From: Pedosphaera sp.
GTDB taxonomy: Bacteria > Verrucomicrobiota > Verrucomicrobiia > Limisphaerales > UBA9464
DNA length: 9,683 nucleotides
Reading direction: 5' to 3'
NCBI GenBank assembly: GCA_009695405.1
Contig: SIAZ01000137.1
Location: 1-9,683 of the forward strand
How positions within the stretch are numbered: the stretch's first letter is position 1; each line of letters begins with the position of its first letter. Made by a program: the position numbers and the translations under genes. Of this stretch, positions 6,126 to 9,683 are shown piece after piece. Below the pieces are notes generated by a model that was not told the origin of the DNA, made no database searches, and saw only the letters and a program-made list of their open reading frames with translations.

Positions 6126-8048
6126 GTGACTCAAAGACCTGATTCTTTTATCCGTTCCATTTTCTTGGCGGCTTCTCTGATAGCGACCAATACCTTGGCT
6201 CAATTGTCAGTCACTGAAGTTCATTCAAATCAAACAGTGGGAAGCAATCCTCTGGCGCATGCCGATTGGTGGGAGCTAAGCAATTACGGAACAACGTCGG
6301 TGGATCTGACGGGTTGGATTTTTAATGATACAACCGGCGGAACAACCAACGGAGCGGTTATTTTTTCAACGCTGATATTGGGGCCTGGGGATTCTGCGAT
6401 TTTTGTGGAAGGATTAGAGCCTTCTCAGTTTCGTTCTTGGTGGGGCTCAAGTTTGAGGGAAACGGTACCGGTGTTCACTTACACCGCCGCGAGCATTGGG
6501 CTGAGTTCAACTGGCGATGGAATTCGCTTGTGGCGTCGGGGTTCTGATTCGTCGGCATCACCGATTGTTACGGTAGATTTTGGGGCATCAGGAACAAACA
6601 CCCAGAGTTTTGTACCAGATAGTTTGACAGGATTGATGACCGCACGCAGCGCGATTGGCGAGGATGGAGCTTGGGCCTCGAATGAGACTGGGGATGGCGG
6701 ATCACCCGGCGTAAAGCCTGCGGCCATTCCACTTTCGGTCTTGAGCCTGACGCGAGGTCAGGCGGTGAATCCTGGAGATTCCTTTGAATTGGTTATCGAG
6801 GCAGCGGGGGTGCCACGGCCCAGATACCAGTGGCGTCAGAGCGGAATTAATATAGCTGGTGCCACAGAGTCCAGATTGCGATTGAGTTCCTTCGAGGTCA
6901 GCAAAGTGGGTGTGTACACGGTGGCCTTGGACAATGGGTTGGAGAGTCGGCTCAGTGAACCTGTGGAACTTCGATTATCTGAGAAACCCGTGGCCCCGCT
7001 TTTCACGAAAGCTCTTACCAACACAACTGTTTTTTCTGGGGCTAACCTGACTTGGGAAGTCATGGCAACTGGAGTTCCTCAGCCGCTGTATGCTTGGTTT
7101 ATGGATGGAGTCGCAGTGACGGAACAAAGCGGCGGAATTTTCAATCTAGGCGTGGTAAAAACCGATCGGGGCGGAGTCTACACCGTTGTGGCATCCAATG
7201 GCTCGGGGGCAGTCACAAATTCGGCTGTTCTGACCGTGCTGGGCCGTCCGGATATCCGGATCACCGAAGTGAGTAATGCGCGGACCGTATTGGATCCCGG
7301 ATTCATTGATCGAAACGGCTTTGGGCCCGAGGATTGGTGGGAATTAACATCCTTCGCGCCTGTACCCGTCTTGCTCACTGGATGGCGCTTTGACGACAAC
7401 AGTGCGAGTCTACCGGCCGCCTTGGTTGTAGCTCAAACGAATCTGTTCATTGCACCGGGAGAATCGATTATTTTTGTCGAGCGATTAACCTCAGAGCAGT
7501 TCCGTCAATGGTGGGGCACAAACGAACTTCCTGTTGGGTTAAAGATCCTCACCTATACCGGCAGCGGGATTGGATTAAGTTCCGCTGGCGATGGAGTGCG
7601 AGTTTGGAATGCTAGTTCAACGGTGAATTCCGATACGATAGCTGCGGTTGACTTTCCGGCAGGCGAACCGGGTGTGAGTTTCAATTATTTGCCCGAAACT
7701 GAGGTATTTGGATCCTTGAGTGTGTTGGGGGTCAATGGAGTTTATCAAGCTCCTGGGATCTTGGCAGGGGTTCCTGAGTTAGGATCGCCGGGTCGTATTC
7801 GCTCCCAGACGGCGGTGGTGCCGCCCGTGGCTCCGTTTTTGACCGTTGGCCTTGAAGGCAATACCTTGAACCTCCGATTTGCTGCTGAAATGAGCCGCAC
7901 CTATCGCCTGCAGAGACAGGGCATTGGAACAACAGCATGGGAGACAGTTGATCAACCGATTAAACCGCTTTTGAATGGGACCACACTGTTTTTATATCGT
8001 CTACCGAGCGATACTAGTGGGGCCTTATTTCGGGTGATTGCAGAATGA
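6126..8048 (+). CDS. Secreted protein with two lamin-tail domains flanking two Ig-like domains
   Basis: The GTG at 6126 gives a 640-aa protein with a signal peptide: MTQRPDSFIR, then a hydrophobic stretch to TNTLAQ near residue 26. The frame also allows TTG 6102; a TAG at 6099-6101 closes it upstream. Neither start has a Shine-Dalgarno. Domain order is lamin-tail 1 (about 27-196), Ig-like 1 (202-284), Ig-like 2 (289-372), lamin-tail 2 (376-558) and a C-terminal beta module (569-640). The two lamin-tail copies align along their length: DWWELSNYG/DWWELTSFA, LTGWIFND/LTGWRFDD, FVEGLEPSQFRSWWG/FVERLTSEQFRQWWG, IGLSSTGDGIRLW/IGLSSAGDGVRVW. The Ig-like domains carry YQW/YAW and GVYTV strands but no cysteine. 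The C-terminal LRFAAEMSRTYRLQR resembles modules ending many verrucomicrobial exported proteins. Bacterial lamin-tail domains occur in surface proteins and nucleases; no catalytic motif is visible, so an adhesive or structural extracellular role is inferred. The stop overlaps the next gene by ATGA, implying translational coupling. Confidence 0.85.
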   Translation: MTQRPDSFIRSIFLAASLIATNTLAQLSVTEVHSNQTVGSNPLAHADWWELSNYGTTSVDLTGWIFNDTTGGTTNGAVIFSTLILGPGDSAIFVEGLEPSQFRSWWGSSLRETVPVFTYTAASIGLSSTGDGIRLWRRGSDSSASPIVTVDFGASGTNTQSFVPDSLTGLMTARSAIGEDGAWASNETGDGGSPGVKPAAIPLSVLSLTRGQAVNPGDSFELVIEAAGVPRPRYQWRQSGINIAGATESRLRLSSFEVSKVGVYTVALDNGLESRLSEPVELRLSEKPVAPLFTKALTNTTVFSGANLTWEVMATGVPQPLYAWFMDGVAVTEQSGGIFNLGVVKTDRGGVYTVVASNGSGAVTNSAVLTVLGRPDIRITEVSNARTVLDPGFIDRNGFGPEDWWELTSFAPVPVLLTGWRFDDNSASLPAALVVAQTNLFIAPGESIIFVERLTSEQFRQWWGTNELPVGLKILTYTGSGIGLSSAGDGVRVWNASSTVNSDTIAAVDFPAGEPGVSFNYLPETEVFGSLSVLGVNGVYQAPGILAGVPELGSPGRIRSQTAVVPPVAPFLTVGLEGNTLNLRFAAEMSRTYRLQRQGIGTTAWETVDQPIKPLLNGTTLFLYRLPSDTSGALFRVIAE

Positions 8049-8822
8049 AAGTGCTTCAACAATCCCAGAGAAAAGAGAAGGGTTTTACCTTAATTGAACT
8101 TCTCGTCGTGATTGCTATTATCGCCATTTTGGCAGGAATGCTGTTGCCCGCATTAGCCAAGGCCAAAGGAAGTGCTTTACGCATTGCCTGTTTAAATCAG
8201 CAAAAGCAATGGGGTCTAGGATTGATGATGTATGCGGAGGATCATCTCGAACTATTGCCACGCGAGAAGCCCGTCGGCCAGGACCAATTGACTTGGCTCC
8301 AAGCTCAGAATGTCAGTAACTCGGACCTTTGGTGCAATGTGATTCCGCCTCGAATAGGGATTCGAGCCGTCAAAGATTATGCCACAAATGGCGGAGGGTT
8401 CTACGAAAAGGGCTCAATTTTTACCTGTCCCTCCTCCAAATTACCGACTCCAACAGTACGGGTGGCATCTCCTTTTTTCATTGGCGATGAATTCAAAGCT
8501 GATCCGTAACGAGATTAGACCTCGGTTGAGTGCCATTCAAAGGCCCGCACAAACGGTAACATTTACGGAGTCGGGTCTTCCTGGAGAACCCAAATTCCAT
8601 TTAAACCAAGCAAATTACAATGGGCAGCCTTTCGCTTTTGCGAACCGATTTTCGGCATGACATAATCAAAGCGGCAATCTTACTTTTGCCGACGTTCACT
8701 CGGAGAATTTAAGAGGAAATCGAGTGATTGATACCGTTGTTGGAAGTCCGACCTTAGGGAAAGCATCGGTACCACAGGCGCAGATTGTTTGGACTGTCGA
8801 TCCCGACGAGGATCCCAACTGA
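8045..8822 (+). pseudogene. Pseudopilin-family protein (prepilin N-terminus, H-X9-D C-terminus), broken by a frameshift and a stop
   Basis: The ATG at 8045 overlaps the preceding stop. The product starts with a type IV prepilin signal: MKVLQQSQRKEKG, peptidase cleavage after G13, F14 and E18 of FTLIE, then a hydrophobic helix to about residue 40. This matches the abundant verrucomicrobial/planctomycete secreted pseudopilin-like family. The frame ends early at TAA 8507-8509 (154 aa). The rest of the family fold continues one frame over as FSLAMNSKLI, RPAQTVTFTESGLPGEP and AFANRF. It is then interrupted by TGA 8658-8660 and continues in that same frame as the H-X9-D segment (H at 8661, D at 8691), then IVWTVDPDEDPN and TGA 8820-8822. 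Removing one T from the T6 run at 8473-8478 restores one frame (CCT TTT TCA TTG GCG ATG). The corrected length is then exactly 259 codons including the stop, with only the internal TGA left, where the family usually has arginine (CGA to TGA). The usual DG of the motif is DV. It may be a true pseudogene or contain sequence errors. Confidence 0.8.
8473..8478 (+). other. T6 run, site of the +1-base frameshift
   Basis: The pseudopilin frame reads CCT TTT TTC ATT GGC here and then stops at 8507. With five Ts it reads CCT TTT TCA TTG GCG ATG AAT, giving the family-like SPFSLAMN. A homopolymer length change is the simplest explanation; the exact site is inferred from protein similarity on either side. 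Confidence 0.65.
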
Positions 8823-8947
8823 GTCTTAGATCTAGGCTTAGTGGCGACCTTGCTATGGCCTCATTTCTTGATTGGATCAGACGGGACATTGCTCGACCAC
8901 TCGACTAAGCTGAATCCATACAGCGGTTACAGAGCGGCCCTTGAGTT

Positions 8948-8953
8948 GGGAGG
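8948..8953 (+). promoter_or_regulatory. Ribosome binding site of the chorismate-lyase-like gene
   Basis: GGGAGG ends 11 bases before the ATG at 8965. It is the clearest Shine-Dalgarno in the window and supports that start, since most other genes here lack one. Confidence 0.5.
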
Positions 8954-8964
8954 CTTGAGCTTTA

Positions 8965-9507
8965 ATGGGAGACGCGACCGATAAAGAGATATGGGGGCCA
9001 CTTTGGAATTTGTATTCTAGAGCAGGGCTGTCGTTGCCTCAATTTGAGATTACAGAGGGTGGAACGCTGCCTGAGCCCTACCGGACTTTGCTGGTGCATC
9101 ACCGAGATATGACGCGGACTCTCGAAGCACACCATCAGGCTTCTATTCACCTCCGATTATTGGATCAGATGCAAGAAGGGATAACCTATTCCCGAACAGT
9201 GCTCTTGGAGCTAAATAAGAGCGATCGCCCCGTGGAATTTGGGGCGAGTCGAGTTTTGTTGGTGGGGATTCCGGAGCCTTGGCGGTCTCAGATTATTGAG
9301 GCTCAATTACCCTTGGGCGGAATACTTAATGCGAGCGGAATACCCTATCGCAGCCAACCGTCCGCCTTTTTTCGAACCCTTGGAGATGACCTGATTCGAT
9401 CCGCATTAAGAGTGGAAGGCATCGTCCCTTTGTACGGACGCAGAAACACTCTTTCTGCATTGAACGGATCGACTATTGCCGAAATTGTCGAGATTTTGCC
9501 TCCCTGA
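8965..9507 (+). CDS. Chorismate-lyase-like (UbiC/DUF98-type) protein
   Basis: The 180-aa product has no signal peptide or membrane segment and should be cytoplasmic. It resembles the chorismate pyruvate-lyase-like superfamily, whose characterised members split chorismate into pyruvate and a hydroxybenzoate. Family-like stretches are LLVHHRDMTRTLEAHH (residues 42-57), a following HLRLL strand, YSRTVLLEL (75-83), RPVEFGASRVLL (88-99) and LPLGGILNASGIPYRSQPSAFF (115-136). The PLG-x-IL turn and the arginine after YS are placed as in the lyase fold. I cannot confirm the active-site Arg/Glu set without an alignment, so activity is inferred. The ATG has a GGGAGG upstream. The gene lies 142 bases after the broken pseudopilin gene, so it probably has its own promoter, though none is obvious in the gap; no quinone-pathway gene is visible beside it. 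The alternative is an uncharacterised homologue with a different substrate. Confidence 0.6.
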   Translation: MGDATDKEIWGPLWNLYSRAGLSLPQFEITEGGTLPEPYRTLLVHHRDMTRTLEAHHQASIHLRLLDQMQEGITYSRTVLLELNKSDRPVEFGASRVLLVGIPEPWRSQIIEAQLPLGGILNASGIPYRSQPSAFFRTLGDDLIRSALRVEGIVPLYGRRNTLSALNGSTIAEIVEILPP

Positions 9508-9557
9508 TTTTTGCAGAAGGCGTCTTAGCCTGAACTCTAAAGGGGACTTCCAGAAAC

Positions 9558-9683
9558 TCAATTCGCGGAAAGAAATGTGTCTAAAAGGTGAGTAAGCAGG
9601 GCTGGGTTTTCGTCCAAGACAGCATGCCTGAATTGATCCGTCCCGCTGAACTTTCCTTCTTCTCTCTGACTGAACGCTTGGCC
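9558..9683 (-). CDS. C-terminal end of an unrecognised protein (cut by right edge)
   Basis: The minus-strand frame is open from the window edge to TGA at 9558-9560, giving 41 residues: GQAFSQREEGKFSGTDQFRHA, then VLDENPALLTHLLDTFLSAN. The composition (many D, E, A and L, an amphipathic helix at ENPALLTHLLDTFL) is typical of a soluble protein end. The overlapping plus-strand frame from GTG 9588 is the competing reading and looks less protein-like. The gene would converge on the chorismate-lyase-like gene with a 50-base gap. I do not recognise the family. Confidence 0.5.
   Translation of the reverse strand, partial: GQAFSQREEGKFSGTDQFRHAVLDENPALLTHLLDTFLSAN

Noticed and set aside
8827..8834. 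TAGATCTA palindrome after the pseudopilin gene
   Set aside because: It has no loop and no T-run, and short palindromes like this are common by chance.
9588..9683. Plus-strand frame from GTG 9588 (or ATG 9624) running off the right edge
   Set aside because: No well-placed Shine-Dalgarno. The opposite strand over the same bases reads more like a real protein end, though the short length leaves doubt.

Overview
The window looks like a chromosomal segment of a Gram-negative bacterium of the Planctomycetes-Verrucomicrobia-Chlamydiae group, most likely Verrucomicrobiota. This is inferred from gene content. There is a DUF1501 protein (abundant in planctomycetes and verrucomicrobia), a pseudopilin with the N-terminus GFTLIELLVVIAIIAILAGM and an H-X9-D C-terminal motif, and a secreted lamin-tail/Ig protein with the C-terminal module common in verrucomicrobial exported proteins. 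An LptD homologue shows that the cell has an LPS-type outer membrane. Base composition is balanced, Shine-Dalgarno sequences are weak or absent before most genes, and several genes start with GTG or TTG. There is no RNA gene, insertion sequence, CRISPR array or prophage.

Layout, left to right. Positions 1-846 (+) hold the C-terminal part of a DUF1501 protein cut by the window edge. Convergent to it, 1015-3216 (-) encodes the outer-membrane LPS translocon LptD. Divergent from lptD, 3315-4649 (+) encodes TilS, the tRNA-Ile lysidine synthetase. Convergent to tilS, 4702-5622 (-) encodes a XerD-type tyrosine recombinase with all catalytic residues. Thus lptD, tilS and xerD are housekeeping genes that alternate in strand rather than forming an operon.

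A gene-free stretch of about 450-500 bases (roughly 5623-6125) follows. Its right half contains a plausible promoter, a cluster of GTTAC/GTAAC half-sites and a small hairpin, and it leads into a two-gene unit. The first gene (6126-8048, +) encodes a secreted protein with the order lamin-tail, Ig, Ig, lamin-tail, C-terminal module. The second (8045-8822, +) overlaps it by ATGA and is a pseudopilin-family gene that is broken twice: an extra T in a T6 run and a TGA in place of an expected arginine codon just before the H-X9-D motif. After 142 bases, 8965-9507 (+) encodes a probable chorismate-lyase-like protein. The right edge holds what is probably the C-terminal end of a minus-strand gene (9558-9683).

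No clear new defence or mobile system is present. The items most worth a second look are the broken pseudopilin coupled to the lamin-tail/Ig surface protein, the structured leader of that gene, and family-level residue losses in the DUF1501 and LptD proteins.
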